Source of the DNA: Botryococcus braunii
Taxonomy: Eukaryota; Chlorophyta; Trebouxiophyceae
DNA length: 55,000 nucleotides
Assembly: GCA_002005505.1 (NCBI GenBank)
Contig: KV908337.1
Coordinates: forward strand, 1,150,881-1,205,880
Reading direction: 5' to 3'
Shown: positions 42,340 to 54,740 of the stretch, piece by piece
How the letters are laid out: each line of letters opens with the position of its first letter
Position numbering within the stretch: the stretch's first letter is position 1
Notes under the pieces: generated by a model
Databases searched by the model: none
Told to the model about the DNA's origin: nothing
What the model saw: the letters and a program-made list of their open reading frames with translations, nothing else
Position numbers and translations under genes: made by a program

Positions 42340-43800
42340 TTGTAACCGTCTATCAGCAATATCAATATTCAACATTCAATCCAATAGTTGCTTGATCATG
42401 GAAAGTGAGTACGCTTTGATGCCTTTACCAGCTCGATCAATATAGGGCACCTATGCATCACTGGTACTGCCAATGTCGATAGGCCCCACGGAAGCGCGTA
42501 TTCTCCGTGTCATCTGAGATGGGGTGGCAACTTTAGATAAGTCAAGAATAAAAAGTCATATTTTACTCAAAACTGGCCTTGGTTTTGCAAATGAAGGTCT
42601 CAATCCAACGATACAATCAAAATATATTTTGATTGCATATAGTAAAGTCTAGCTTGCTCATGCACAATTTGTTTTGTTCTGGGGTGTTGCTATAAGGCAT
42701 ATATGCAGGGAACCCCCGCAACTTCAAACAAAAGTTGGCTTCCAAACAGGACCAACCACGCAAGCATGCAATTGTATCTGACATCCACACCTGCCCTGCC
42801 AGGGAACCATGCCACGGCATTACAACCCTGTTCCCCCCCGACAATTCCAAGCGTAGCGGGACACAGATGACATATGTGAATATTCAGCACCTGCACCTCG
42901 TCTTCAAGGTCGGTGGGCACAGATGTTACTTCCAAACACTTGACATCGCCAGCAGGCAAGTAAGACATATGATGGCGCTTGTTGTCATCCTGGATAACCA
43001 TGATGACCTTGTGCATACGACACCTGCCACACAGCCCATGCAGTCACCCCCCACCACGTAATCACGACAAGCGCATGCATGCTGCAGATCAAGGACACAC
43101 CACCACGTACCTTCAATACTGAACAAGCACAAGTGGCCGCACAAAACGCCCTTGTCATATCCTTGAAGGGTAGCAACTGCCGCAGCAACCAAAAAGATGG
43201 GGAGCGCAAGTGCAAAGCCATGAATTGGCCAAAGTTTTAGAATTCAACAAAGGGATGGGGAATTCCCACCTGCCAAGGCTTGCCAAGGCTGTGCCAGCAA
43301 AGTAGTCACACGTTACAGGCATTCCAAACAACGTTGTGCTGACCTAGACGACAGGGAATTACACTGTGAACGCAGGAGCCCGAGTATGTTAAAAGGGCCC
43401 TACTTCAGCTTTGAACGCTGCATCCATCATGGAATAAACCTGCGTCCCTAGGCCACGACGGATAACCCTACAATTGCGGCCAAAGTGATATCCGGATGGT
43501 TCCAGTACTGCCTCTCTAAAGGAACCATTGTGTCATCCATGCCAGCATTGACACTGTAAAATCCGCAATTTCCTGCAACCAAGGAAAAAACTGACGTTGA
43601 ACGTAGGGAACACGCATGACCATAACCACACTCACAGGCAACCCAAACGCTTACACACAGGGGCCCGGGCATGCAGACACAAAACAGGAGCACAGCAGCA
43701 CACAAAGACACACACCAACCAGCAGGGACCACGACCCCCAACCATTACAAACACATGGTGTACGGTTAGGATAGGCTTCACTCTTAATACTAAACACATA

Positions 43801-43862
<62 letters not shown>
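43801..43862. repeat. C17 followed by (CA)n
   Basis: Seventeen C, then CA dinucleotides to about 43862. Confidence 0.95.
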
Positions 43863-43869
<7 letters not shown>

Positions 43870-43971
43870 ATTTTGAAACACACTCACAGCCCTACAATAG
43901 GGCGCACACGAACCCACGCATTCCAGTGAGGACGGCAACATGCTCAGGAACACTGACAGACACACAGACAT

Positions 43972-44121
43972 TCATATAAAGCGAAGCAGCAGAAAGTGCC
44001 AACCGTCGTCAGGCGAATCCACCACGCAGCCCGTCAGCGGCAAAATGACTTGACTCAAACAAACTACATCGGAAGCCGGCATACTGACAGGTATAGCGCC
44101 CATCCAATTCCTGATTTTTGT
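43972..44121 (-). CDS. Candidate terminal exon of an unidentified gene
   Basis: It follows an acceptor (CCTTGCAG, exon from 44121) and stays open for 49 codons to TGA at 43972: TKIRNWMGAIPVSMPASDVV and later DSPDDGWHFLLLRFI. Its phase fits the exon at 44213-44416 (both phase 0). No family recognised. Confidence 0.35.
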   Translation of the reverse strand, partial: TKIRNWMGAIPVSMPASDVVCLSQVILPLTGCVVDSPDDGWHFLLLRFI

Positions 44122-44212
44122 CTGCAAGGCTCTCAGAAAACTGTGTGCCCATCCAGTACTCAATATCATAATCACGTGGTCCACATCCGGCCGACCCCAC
44201 CGGTGCACTCAC

Positions 44213-44416
44213 CGACTTGTCCCCAAAGAACACGTTAACATCCACCGCCCGCATGGCGGACGATGCCTGTTTCTTGGCAACCAACTCCCGCACTTCTGAC
44301 AGACGCAGATCTGACGCAGGTAACACAGTCTTGTCCATACTGAGTAACAGCACATCTTCGCCGGCGCACACAACGTTGTTAACACCGAAAAGGGGCCTTG
44401 AAGTATTGACTCCATG
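44213..44416 (-). CDS. Candidate internal exon of an unidentified gene
   Basis: 204 bp between acceptor GACAG|CAT (exon from 44416) and the strong donor TCG|GTGAGT (exon to 44213), open throughout in one frame. The protein reads smoothly: RPLFGVNNVVCAGEDVLLLS, then LRLSEVRELVAKKQASSAMR and VNVFFGDKS. It looks like a folded-domain fragment but I cannot name it. The next exon is probably 43972-44121. Upstream exons would have to lie beyond the simple repeats at 44482-44812. Confidence 0.45.
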
Positions 44417-44479
44417 CTGTCAGCGCACAACACACTACCAACAGCACAAGTTAAAGATACACAACACTACACAACAAAG

Positions 44480-45943
<1,464 letters not shown>

Positions 45944-46972
45944 ATGGATCTGAACAGGAGCACAGTTGTGGTTGAAAACGAATGTTCGGCAGGCGCTGTT
46001 GTCGATTGGAACGATTTACCTGACGATATCGAGGGCAAAATTCTTGGGTACCTTAGTCTTGGGGACTTTAAAGCTGCAGCACTTGTATGCAAGCGTTGGC
46101 ATCGCGAGTATCGTTCAAAGTTGGACTACGCTGGAGCAAGGCTTGTCAGGTCAGATTTAGTGCGTTTCATGATATCAAAGGAAATGTATTTCAAGATATC
46201 AAAGAGGGTGCTTCGTGTTGTTCGCCACTGTTGGGACGATATGTGCCAGCACCTGGCTCAGCACATGAATGCTGAATTTTTGTGTTGGGTGGATAAGAGA
46301 GGTCAAAGATGGCACGGGGATCCTCCCACTGTGCGACAAACACCTCCAAATTCCTTTTTTTTCGAGGTGAGCGGGCATTCTCATGAGGGGGCTCAGTCAT
46401 CCAGTCGATCGGCCAGGGTGCATTGGTGTCTGCACGTGTATCTGCATCACAGGGCAGCCGGAGAGAATGGGAGGGTATGGCTTCAAACAAGGTGTGATGT
46501 TACGAGCCGTCGACGAGGACGATGTAGTTCGCGACACCTGATTCATGGTGGTTCGTGGCCTCCTCATGACTCTTCAGTGGTCCTCTCATTGCTCATATTC
46601 TTTAAAAGGCGCATCGTGAGGAGCATGTCCATGTTTGTTGAAGCAGTGCGCCCAAGGCTTGCTGGTCAAGATGGCTCAGCCCTCACTGCGCCTGCCACTC
46701 TTCGGTTCTCTGCATTTGATGCCGAAGGGATGCCATTCAGGGGCTGTGATGATGCTTTGTTGCTGAGGATGGCCCTCTGGGATATGGGGGGGCGGTGGTT
46801 GATATTTAGGCCGTTTGATGACGGGAACATTCGTGATTTCTGCAAGTACCACATGAAGAGAGGCCATTTTGGGGAGCTTTGGGCTCTCATGCGCAGCATG
46901 TGGGCTCAGCTACAGGCCCCCACTATTCATGGTCTTGAGCCCCTTTGGTTGGGGTCACCGCAGTGGCATTGA
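45944..46972 (+). CDS. F-box protein (342 aa as read)
   Basis: The frame starts at ATG 45944 and is open to TGA at 46972. Residues 22-62 form an F-box: WNDLPDDIEGKILGYLSLGD, then FKAAALVCKRWHREY. The spacing L-P-D-x-I ... I-L-x-Y-L ... A-x-x-V-C-K-x-W is canonical. F-box proteins recruit substrates to SCF ubiquitin ligases through Skp1. The remainder shows no LRR, Kelch or WD repeats; the last 100 residues look folded (LLRMALWDMGGRWLIFRPF). A good donor, GAG|GTGAGC, lies at 46366/46367, and the stretch right after it (about 140-220) is low in quality, so an intron there is possible, though no in-phase acceptor was found. Confidence 0.7.
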   Translation: MDLNRSTVVVENECSAGAVVDWNDLPDDIEGKILGYLSLGDFKAAALVCKRWHREYRSKLDYAGARLVRSDLVRFMISKEMYFKISKRVLRVVRHCWDDMCQHLAQHMNAEFLCWVDKRGQRWHGDPPTVRQTPPNSFFFEVSGHSHEGAQSSSRSARVHWCLHVYLHHRAAGENGRVWLQTRCDVTSRRRGRCSSRHLIHGGSWPPHDSSVVLSLLIFFKRRIVRSMSMFVEAVRPRLAGQDGSALTAPATLRFSAFDAEGMPFRGCDDALLLRMALWDMGGRWLIFRPFDDGNIRDFCKYHMKRGHFGELWALMRSMWAQLQAPTIHGLEPLWLGSPQWH

Positions 46973-49207
46973 TATGCCACATCATATCAGTGCCCGCACT
47001 TCCTCTTTGTTTGGCTTATCTCCTTGGTGTGACAAGGATTCTTTAGAGTTTTGGGTCAGACACTGTCCCATATGCGATTGTTTGGAAGCTTTGAGAGAGT
47101 TTGACCCTGTACTTGAACACGAGTTGTAGAACATTTGCATAGTCGCTGGGTTGAGCAGCACCCTCGCTGTAATTATGCAGTTGAGACATTACAGATATTG
47201 CAGTTTGAAACATTATGCAAATCTTTCTTCAGAACTGAATCTACTTGAGCACTTTTAACATCTGTCTTCTCTAATGTAAATTACATGCTTTGGTTGTCGT
47301 TTAGAAGTGTCTTGTTGTACAAGTGTTTAGGAGTTTTGCATGTTGTAGCTGATCATAAGCTACATAGGCTTCTTACTCTGATCAGTAAAGGGTTAGGGCT
47401 CACATGAGTGGCAGGCTAACACTCTCTTGTGGCATCTATATCTTGTTGCTTGGAAGTACCCATACTTTTTCCAGCTTTCTCCCCTTTTTTTCTGGTGCTC
47501 ATGTTGTACAAGGTGGGGTGTTCTTCAACTACCTTTCACACATGTTGAAGGCTGTGGGTCAGGGGTTACGCGGCGTAACTTACGCCCCACGCAACAGGTT
47601 TTCCTGGATCGTTGAGACCCTTGAGAAGTGAAGAGGGTTTACAGGGTACTCCGCTTTCAGACTGGGTGGTGTAGATTGGAGATGTTAGTGGTGGCTTCTA
47701 GCAGTTTTTTGGCACATCAAGTTGTTCTGATCAGGAAACAGAACCATGGGAAACCCGTAAATCAATCAGCCAGTGTACCTAATAAGAAATAGACCGTGTA
47801 ATAATCTGCGTCCCCATGCATGAATCCACCGATCTATGCCATGGTACAACATCCACTGACATACACCTCGGAGTCCCAAGTTTGCGGCTGATTATTTGTT
47901 TTGATTGAAATCCATGTCATGGTTGCGGGTGCAAGAAACTTATTGCCGTTCAAGCACTGGTATCTTATGATTGTTCAAAGCAAGAGCTGAGAACATAATG
48001 TGAAACTGTGTTTTGTGTACATGAACGGCGATTGTCGGTCAGGTGGGCTGACATCCGTTGTTTAGACGCTTGCTCATGACGGATTCCGTTCAAGCCGCCA
48101 AACAAAGACTGAGGTAGTACGGATGCAAATAGTATGAACACTTGCTTTGAGTCAATTGGGTTTCTCTTCAGATGTGGCATGCTGGTTGGACCCCGTCATT
48201 GTGTGGTCTAACATTAATAGAGAACCGCACCGACTATAAAGTATGTTGGTAGGTCGGTCAAATCGTGTACTTTGGGCTTGAATACAGTTTGCAAGTGTAT
48301 GAAATACTACACATACAGCTGTACAAACGGAGCAGACCACACGAAATGAAGTATGCACTGCTATTCAAGACAGACTTGGGTACAGGATAGTTGTTACATT
48401 CAATTGTACTGCATGTTATGTATGTGTAGTGCAAAGGCGGATGGACAGGCGAATTCATGCTGGCTGGACTATATACGTACGTACGAACGAACGCCCTATA
48501 CCGACGAGCGTACACTGTATGGACAGGCGAACTCAGGCTGGCTGGACTGTACGAACGCCCTATACCTTACCGACACGCGTACACTGTACGGATGCGTACA
48601 GTTGTCAACCCTATACATCCCTTGTCACCAGCCGTGTGACGCATAGTTTTTGCAACACGCAGCTTGCACTTGTCAAAGTTCAAGGAATACGTGCACGGCC
48701 ACCAGTACACTCCATTGAGTGTCTGACCCTTTGGCTTGACCGTCCGACCGACCAAAGCACTTCAATGTGCACTTCAATGCACATATCGCTAAGTTTTAAC
48801 TGAGGGGGTCAGCAAGTTCTACATTTGTTGCCACGATAAGGATCACATTATATCATGATACGAATACTAAAGCGGAACACGCGACATAATCCGGCATGTA
48901 GCAGCTCCAATGGCCTACGGGTTTACGCACCATAAACTTGCTACCAGCTTGCAGTTCCTTATCGGAACCTTGTAAGACAACACCATGCCACTTGGAATCA
49001 TGGTCAACCACCCGTACTAACTTGAGCGCCCTGAGGCATTGTGAGATACATATTCCAAATTTTAAGTGGTATATATATACATATGTGTGTGCGCATGGAC
49101 TCCAGCAATATCTATCGACTAACAAGTCACGAACTTTTTAAGTGGTATGTGTGCTGCAATCAACGGTGGCTTGATAATAACAGCTAGCAGTCATCAGAAA
49201 AAGGTGC
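46973..49207. other. Noncoding stretch with a 78-bp tandem repeat
   Basis: No gene is supported. A unit starting TGGACAGGCGAA is repeated at 48442-48519 and 48520-48588 (shorter second copy), with CGTACG/CGAACG-rich sequence. TTTTAAGTGGTAT occurs at about 49061 and 49135. Confidence 0.4.
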
Positions 49208-50369
49208 CTACGTTGTTTCTCTGTTCAACCTGATACTTAGTTCATCGGTTTTTGCACCCCAGTACTTGAACATTGCCTTCTTCACGCGTTCTGCTGTTTC
49301 TGTATGTTCTCGGACGAGATACTTGGGAATATCTGGGTCCTTCCAGCCTTGCTCCACTTCGTCTGCCTTCACGACCACTAGGGCCCTTAACATCACCCTT
49401 TTCACATCACCTATCACGGTGACAACGTGAGCACCAATGGGGGACTGACGAACGTCTGGACGCCTGTTTTGGTTCCTAGGCGTATTGGTAATCTCAACGA
49501 CAGCAAAACAACGGGGATTCTCCCCAAAGGAAGGCATGAAGGCTTTGCCAGGTGTCCAAGACGTGCAAGGCCTCAGGCCCTGCACTTTGGCATACCCGAC
49601 TGCAATGCCCGGATTGTTTGTTACGTAAATTCCATGCCCCATGGCCGCCCCGTGGACTTGTTCAGGTGTTCCAGATTAGATTTGGAGACCCGTGCCGAGT
49701 ATGCTGAGCCAATTTCCTAGGTATGAGCCATGAAAGGCGAGGAAACTGCCGGAGGGGTGTCCATCGCTGTCGCGCTGTGTGGGGGCGACCGCGCTGTCTC
49801 TGAATGCTGCCCTTTTCAGGGCTTGAAACGCCTTTTCAGCTTCTGCGTCATTCGTAACGCGGAAAACTGTAAAGTTCTTTGGTAAGTCTGCTTGAGAATA
49901 GTCCGTGGTGACGTTGCTCAACCCTTAAAGGGTTGAGTTCTAGGAGCCAGAGCAACAGATCAGCCGCGGCATCTCCTGCGGGAATTGCTCCCGATTTCAT
50001 ACGTACCCCATCTTCATTGACGGAAAGCAACCTTGTTGTGGAGATCCTGCTAGCGGTTTTGCATACCTCCTTGCAGTCAATTGCAAGAGTTTGAGCCCAA
50101 GAAGAGGTGATTGGTACAGCCCTCAACAGCCCTTTGTCATAGAAGGCTCCATAGAGCTGTTTTCTTGAAATATGTTTTGTTTTTACAGTCCGAAAGTTTT
50201 CTAGAAGCTGAATGGGCATGGTTTGTAGCAGTCCTTTCACGACTGCCATTTTTTTGGGGTTCTTCATGGCAGACAGCAGCATAGCCACTCTGAGATTCAC
50301 AGTAGTCCGTGTCAGGCGGACGTTGTCCAGGGATGGCACCACGATGTCCTGGACTGCCACGGGTGGTAC
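49208..50369 (-). pseudogene. PARP-type ADP-ribosyltransferase domain, last exon, with frameshift and stop
   Basis: The exon starts after acceptor TTCTAG (at 50370) and ends at TAG 49208-49210. The catalytic fold is recognised by FLAFHGSYLGNWLSILGTGL (about 49690-49750), where H is the first triad residue, by HGAAMGHGIYV (about 49628-49660), where Y is the second, and by the strand motif RVMLRALVVV near 49390. This pattern is closest to the PARP6/8/16 mono-ADP-ribosyltransferases, which place ADP-ribose from NAD+ on proteins. Two lesions are seen: a frame change near 49900-49925, where the N-terminal frame (DLLLWLLELNPL) passes into the domain frame, and TAA at 49676-49678 between the two motifs, at a variable position. 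No intron explains either. It is a pseudogene, unless the assembly has two errors. Confidence 0.7.
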
Positions 50370-51104
50370 CTAGAACGTGCCCCACCGCACTGGTTTTTAG
50401 TCTTGGTCGAACACTTGTCACAACGAGTGCGTCGTTGCCCGGGGGACGCACTTGATGACGCAAGTGGGCACGCAGAAAGCTGCAAAGCAGTGGCCAAACT
50501 CGTCAAGCTCTGCGATGTCTATAGCATCTCCGCTTCCTAGAAAAGGAAGTGATACGCACCCTACACAAGGTTGAGTCACAATGTGTACCAAGGGGAGCCT
50601 GAATGACTCCTAGTTTATGACATTAGGTACACTGCCGGCGTCCCCGTTCCGGCTGCCGGCAGAGCCCCACGAACACACAACTTTTCATAATGCGGGAAAG
50701 CCTTGGATAAAATATGACTGGCAGCACTCCGGCTGTAGGATGCATGAACTTGGTATCTCAATTCAGTTAGGGATGAGATGTCCTTCACGTTCTAATTCCG
50801 GATGAGATGTCCTAATGCAAGCTGGGTATTGCCACACGTGTGCATATGGGCAAAGACCGGCTTAGCAACGACTCCTACAAAAAAGCAGCGTGGTAGTTGT
50901 GCACTGGGTACAAAAGCAGCGGCTGAGAACAAAAGCAGTGACTGAGTACAAAAGCAGTGACTGAAGTACTAAGGCAGTGACTGGGTACAAAAGCAGCGTG
51001 GCAGTACAAAAGCAGCCTGGTAGTCGTGGTAATGGCAAACCAAAGTAAGGGGCTACAGGTACAGTTGTTGGCAGTCAAGCAGGCAGCTAATGCAGGAGAG
51101 TTAC
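50370..51104 (-). other. Probable intron of the PARP-like gene, with 20-bp tandem repeats
   Basis: No coding sign. At 50880-51022 about six degenerate copies of a 20- to 22-bp unit occur, core GTACAAAAGCAG. Confidence 0.5.
50880..51022. repeat. Short tandem repeat, core GTACAAAAGCAG
   Basis: Units of about 20-22 bp (for example CTGAGTACAAAAGCAGTGA), degenerate, head to tail. Confidence 0.8.
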
Positions 51105-51203
51105 AATGTCATCAAGGGTAGCATCTTCAATTTCTGCATGAACCCCTTCAGATGCTGTATGGAACGAAGATACATCTTCTGAGCCTTCTGAAGGATCACA
51201 GAC
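51105..51203 (-). CDS. Exon 4 of the PARP-like gene
   Basis: 99 bp from acceptor TTTGCAG (51204 and right) to a weaker donor ATT|GTAACT. Phase 0 on both sides. It encodes an acidic, Ser-rich linker: VCDPSEGSEDVSSFHTASEG and EIEDATLDDI. If the donor is not used the frame stops six codons later, which would make this a terminal exon of a separate gene. Confidence 0.5.
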
Positions 51204-51300
51204 CTGCAAACGGTTGAGCTCCTTAGAAGCTGCCTAGAAATTGCGTATGTATGCATCAACCGGCACAGATAGGATCGTATCTTGTACATGGAGGCCACGC

Positions 51301-51307
51301 ACATACA

Positions 51308-51377
<70 letters not shown>
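51301..51377. repeat. (CA)n microsatellite
   Basis: Almost pure CA with two ACAT interruptions near the start. Lies in the intron between exons 3 and 4 of the PARP-like gene. Confidence 0.95.
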
Positions 51378-51379
<2 letters not shown>

Positions 51380-51419
51380 GCGCATGCATGAAAATTGGTT
51401 GGACAGCAGGCATTCATAC

Positions 51420-51485
51420 TTGGAAGACTTGAGAGCTGAGGTGTGCACAACATTTGCCTTTGTTCTCATTAACTTCGGTGGTATG
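51420..51485 (-). CDS. Exon 3 of the PARP-like gene
   Basis: 66 bp between acceptor CACTTCAG (right of 51485) and donor CAA|GTATGA. Phase 0 at both ends, 22 codons (HTTEVNENKGKC and on). Supported by its splice sites and by phase agreement with its neighbours. Confidence 0.45.
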
Positions 51486-51622
51486 CTGAAGTGCAAGGAA
51501 CATGCAAACCCCTTCGAATGCTAGCTGACTAGGTCAAGGCCCCTTGTGTTTTCAGGAGAATTGCCGGGATTGATGCCCTTGAGCTTTCTGAAATTCCTCT
51601 GCTCACGTGGAAGTACACACAG

Positions 51623-51770
<148 letters not shown>

Positions 51771-52040
51771 CCGCAGAATTGTGCAGGCACGCATGTGTTA
51801 TACTCGCACATGTGGACACTCACTTAGCAACTATGTGTCAGCACCTGCAACACTCAATGGATGCTTGCAAGACTTCAGCGTTAACCACGGGTTTTAAGCC
51901 ACTGCTGCACATTTTCACGTGCAAAGAGCATAATCGAATTAATGTTAGCTGTTCCTGGAGCAAATCAAAGAGTGGGGCACCCGGCATCAGAAAGCGACGT
52001 AGTTGGGTGTGTTCAAAAATCATGTGTGACCGGGCCTTAC

Positions 52041-52240
52041 TTCAGAGGATTCTTCTGGCTGCAAAGTCGGAACTTCTTTTGCTTGAGCCACATGTAGTGG
52101 GTTTATTTCATATGCAACCTCAGCAGGTCCGGCAATGTTTGCAGGTTGTAGATCTACATTTGGCATTGCCACATGAGAGTCGTGCCTGGTCTTGGGGCCG
52201 TTTTTGCTGGACATCCTAGTTGATGCGTTCTTCAGAATTC
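52041..52240 (-). CDS. Exon 2 of the PARP-like gene
   Basis: 200 bp from acceptor TTTTTGCTGCAG to donor GAA|GTAAGG. It enters with two bases of a codon begun in the exon at 53118-53235 and leaves in phase 0, matching the next exon. It encodes a polar linker: ILKNASTRMSSKNGPKTRHD, then AYEINPLHVAQAKEVPTLQP. No domain recognised. Confidence 0.55.
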
Positions 52241-52318
52241 CTGCAGCAAAAACAAAGAAGGGGTAAGAATGGAAAGTGATGGGAATAGCTAGGCAGTTGC
52301 CCAGGGTTGCACACACCA

Positions 52319-52958
52319 GCCCATCCATACTTCACAAGACCCCTGGCCCAGTGGCAGTTTAATCTCAAGTAATATTGTGGCTTAAATACTACCTCGAAAG
52401 TTTTATTGGCTTCCTTAAATATTTACTACTGAGTACTAAGGAATCCTGTAACAAACCGCAGTTGTTGCCCATACTGTGCACACACGCGAACCCTTCAAGA
52501 GGTCAGAAGCCCGAGAACTTTTCAAAACGCGCTCTCTCTATTTTGTGTGATATTGGATAACTCGGTGACAAGACGTGACTTTGAACGGCGTTGAGATCCG
52601 CAGTCGCCGGGTGGCCCAACCCCTCTGAGCTGACTGCCTGCCCATCCATACTTCACAAGACTCCTGGCCCAGTGGCAGTTTAATCTCAAGTAATATTGTG
52701 GCTTAAATACTACCTCGAAAGTTTTATTGGCTTCCTTAAATATTTACTACTGAGTACTAAGGAATCCTGTAACAAACCGCGGTTGTTGCCCATACTGTGC
52801 ACACACGCGAACCCTTCAAGAGGTCAGAAGCCCGAGAACTTTTCAAAACGCGCGCTCTCTATTTTGTGTGATATTGGATAACTCGGTGACAAGACGTGAC
52901 TTTGAACGGCGTTGAGATCCGCAGTCGCCGGGTGGCCCAACACCTCTGAGCTGACTGC
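52319..52958. repeat. 321-bp tandem duplication
   Basis: 52319-52639 and 52640-52958 are near-identical (a handful of differences). Each contains the same 61-codon open frame, which has no protein signature. It lies in the intron between the exons at 52041-52240 and 53118-53235. Confidence 0.9.
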
Positions 52959-53117
52959 AAAAGACAATCGAGAGATCATCTGTTACCAGTGGATACGATA
53001 AGTCCTTTCCAAGAGTCTATCGTTTCACGCTTTGTTGTTATACCGTGATTGGCTAATATGGGATCACGACGGCACGAAGTCGTGGGCAAAACCTTAAGCC
53101 CCAAAGACACAACTTAC

Positions 53118-53235
53118 CTTCAACACTTTCGCTGTCCAGATCTCCAACAGTCCAAGAGCCACTCTTGAATATCCATCGCAAGGACTTATGACCCTCTCGA
53201 GAGAGTTCTATCAAAATCGCTTTGAAATAAGACTC
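53118..53235 (-). CDS. Exon 1 (first seen) of the PARP-like gene
   Basis: 118 bp between acceptor TAGTTGCAG (right of 53235) and a near-perfect donor GAAG|GTAAGT. It encodes ESYFKAILIELSREGHKSLR and WIFKSGSWTVGDLDSESVEG, which looks like part of a folded beta-rich domain but is not clearly a WGR or any other PARP accessory domain. It starts in phase 0 without an ATG, so earlier exons exist or the call is incomplete. Confidence 0.5.
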
Positions 53236-53240
53236 CTGCA

Positions 53241-53560
53241 ACTACAATGTTTATGCAATGAAGTCAACAACAGGTAATTGTACGACTGGGGATACACAAA
53301 TTTTTGTAATTTGATTTTTGTTTTGTCGTCACGCTGGGCAGAGTTCCGGTTGGCCTTCACTTTTCGTGCAACTGTTCTGACGAGCCGTTACAAGCGACGG
53401 AGATTAATCCATTCTGGTTTCCTGGAAACCGTTTCCAGACTCTGGTAGTTGAGTCCCAGAGGGGACTGGGGCTCGCCGCGCGTCCCCATTGGGGACTCCC
53501 CAAGGAAACCACCGTGGGGGAGTCTGATATATGTATTAGTTAGACCACCGCTATATGGGG
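53241..53560. other. Spacer between the PARP-like gene and the tandem-unit region
   Basis: No gene seen. It includes GGGGACTGGGG/GGGGACTCCCC-type inverted sequence at 53460-53510 and TTTCCTGGAAACCGTTTCCAG at about 53418. Confidence 0.35.
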
Positions 53561-54140
53561 TACACGCTGTTCTTGACTTTTGGAGCCTTCAAGATTTGCT
53601 GCTTTTCTTGCATCGCTGCTTCTGTTCTTGCAGAAAGTAAGCCTTTGTGTTGTTGCTGCTGCTACTACTTGTTTTTTGCTTTCGATCTTGACTGCCAGGC
53701 CTGCAGATCTTCTCCTTGAAGTGTTTTTGGTGTTGCTGCAGGAGGCTGGCAGTGGACATCAGTAACCTTTTCAGCAGATGTCTCATGTCCCCGGGCAGCA
53801 GGTACACGCTGTGCTTGACTTTTGGAGCCCTCACGATTTCCAGCCTTGCTCGCATCGCTGCATCTTTGCTTGCAGATAGTTAACCCTTTGTGCTGTCACT
53901 GCTGCTGCTTGGTTTTTGCATTCAGTCTTGAAATCCAGGAGTGCAGAGCTCCTCCTTGAAGTGTTTCTGCTCTTTGTGCAGGAGTCTGGCAGTGGACATC
54001 AGCAACCTTTGGCCGGCAGATGTTGCATGTCGCCGGCCAGCAGGTACATCTGCTATTCGTGAGTTTGCAGCCCTCGTGATTTCCTGCTGCATCGTTGCTT
54101 CTTTGCAGATAGTAATCCTTTGTGCTGTCGCTGCTGCTAA
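53561..54140 (+). repeat. 242-bp tandem units with exon-like modules
   Basis: Units start at 53561, 53803 and 54045 (the third is partial), exactly 242 bp apart. Each of the first two holds a stretch bounded by a GCAG acceptor and a CAG|GTAC donor, beginning with CTGGCAGTGGACATCAG. This open stretch could be a duplicated exon. Frames differ after a small indel between the units. They lie upstream of the exons at 54282 and 54468 on the same strand, so they may belong to that gene. Confidence 0.65.
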
Positions 54141-54281
54141 CCTTCGAATATTTGCCTTTATTAACACAGTCAAACTGATATAATGTAAATGAGCAGGGAC
54201 AATGTATGTCTTACTTTTTTATGTATAGTTCTGTTATTTGAAACATATTCACCCTTGACAGCCTGGTACAATTTGCTGCAG

Positions 54282-54338
54282 GTTGATGTCAACGCTCTTT
54301 GCAAGTCGTCCCTTGTTGATCCCAAGCTCGTGGACCTG
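54282..54338 (+). CDS. Candidate exon of an unidentified plus-strand gene
   Basis: 57 bp between acceptor TTTGCTGCAG and donor CTG|GTAAAA, phase 0 at both ends: VDVNALCKSSLVDPKLVDL. It looks like a helical segment. Its phase fits the exon at 54468-54518. No family recognised. Confidence 0.45.
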
Positions 54339-54467
54339 GTAAAACTGCTTCATCTGCTTCAGGTTGTTCTTATTCTTGATTCACTACGTATGCAGCAATC
54401 TTTTGATTTTGATGAAACTTGGTTATAGTTATGGTTGATGAACTTTGGTGGGAACTGATGATTGCAG

Positions 54468-54518
54468 GAAGACGAGTTGGATGACTTCCTAAATTTTGAG
54501 GCCATAATTATCTCAGAA
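54468..54518 (+). CDS. Candidate exon of an unidentified plus-strand gene
   Basis: 51 bp between acceptor GATTGCAG and the strong donor GAA|GTAAGT, phase 0: EDELDDFLNFEAIIISE. Follows 54282-54338. An intervening 25-bp stretch (54363-54387) also has splice-like edges but would shift the frame, so it was not used. The next exon would lie past the (TG)n tract. Confidence 0.5.
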
Positions 54519-54544
54519 GTAAGTCCTTCCCCTTTGCTTTTCTT

Positions 54545-54547
<3 letters not shown>

Positions 54548-54616
<69 letters not shown>

Positions 54617-54624
54617 TGTGTTTG

Positions 54625-54696
<72 letters not shown>

Positions 54697-54740
54697 TGTG
54701 TGTGTGTGTGCGCGCGAGCGCGCGCGAGCACGCACACGCG
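54548..54740. repeat. (TG)n tract ending in CGCGCG-rich sequence
   Basis: (TG)n with a few TTTG interruptions to about 54710, then CGCGCGAGCG-type alternation to about 54740. Probably in an intron of the plus-strand gene. Confidence 0.92.

Larger units (their letters stand above)
37755..43971. other. Long noncoding stretch with hairpins and simple repeats
   Basis: No gene is supported. It holds a 9-bp-stem hairpin (GGGGACCGC/GCGGTCCCC, 39447-39468), a stronger one at 39521-39553, G runs at 40419-40430 and 40511-40540, (CA)n at 42244-42335, and C17 followed by (CA)n at 43801-43862. The frequent short frames have no domain signs. Confidence 0.4.

Noticed and set aside
49676..49678. Alternative genetic code with TAA/TAG as glutamine
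   Set aside because: The copia polyprotein stops at TAA and the chromodomain Pol at TAG exactly where their families end. At other A/B stop differences the partner codon is Cys or Ser, not Gln. The TAA in the PARP exon is at a variable site.
54363..54387. 25-bp microexon between the two plus-strand candidate exons
   Set aside because: Including it shifts the next exon into a frame with an early stop; exons 54282-54338 and 54468-54518 already join in phase.
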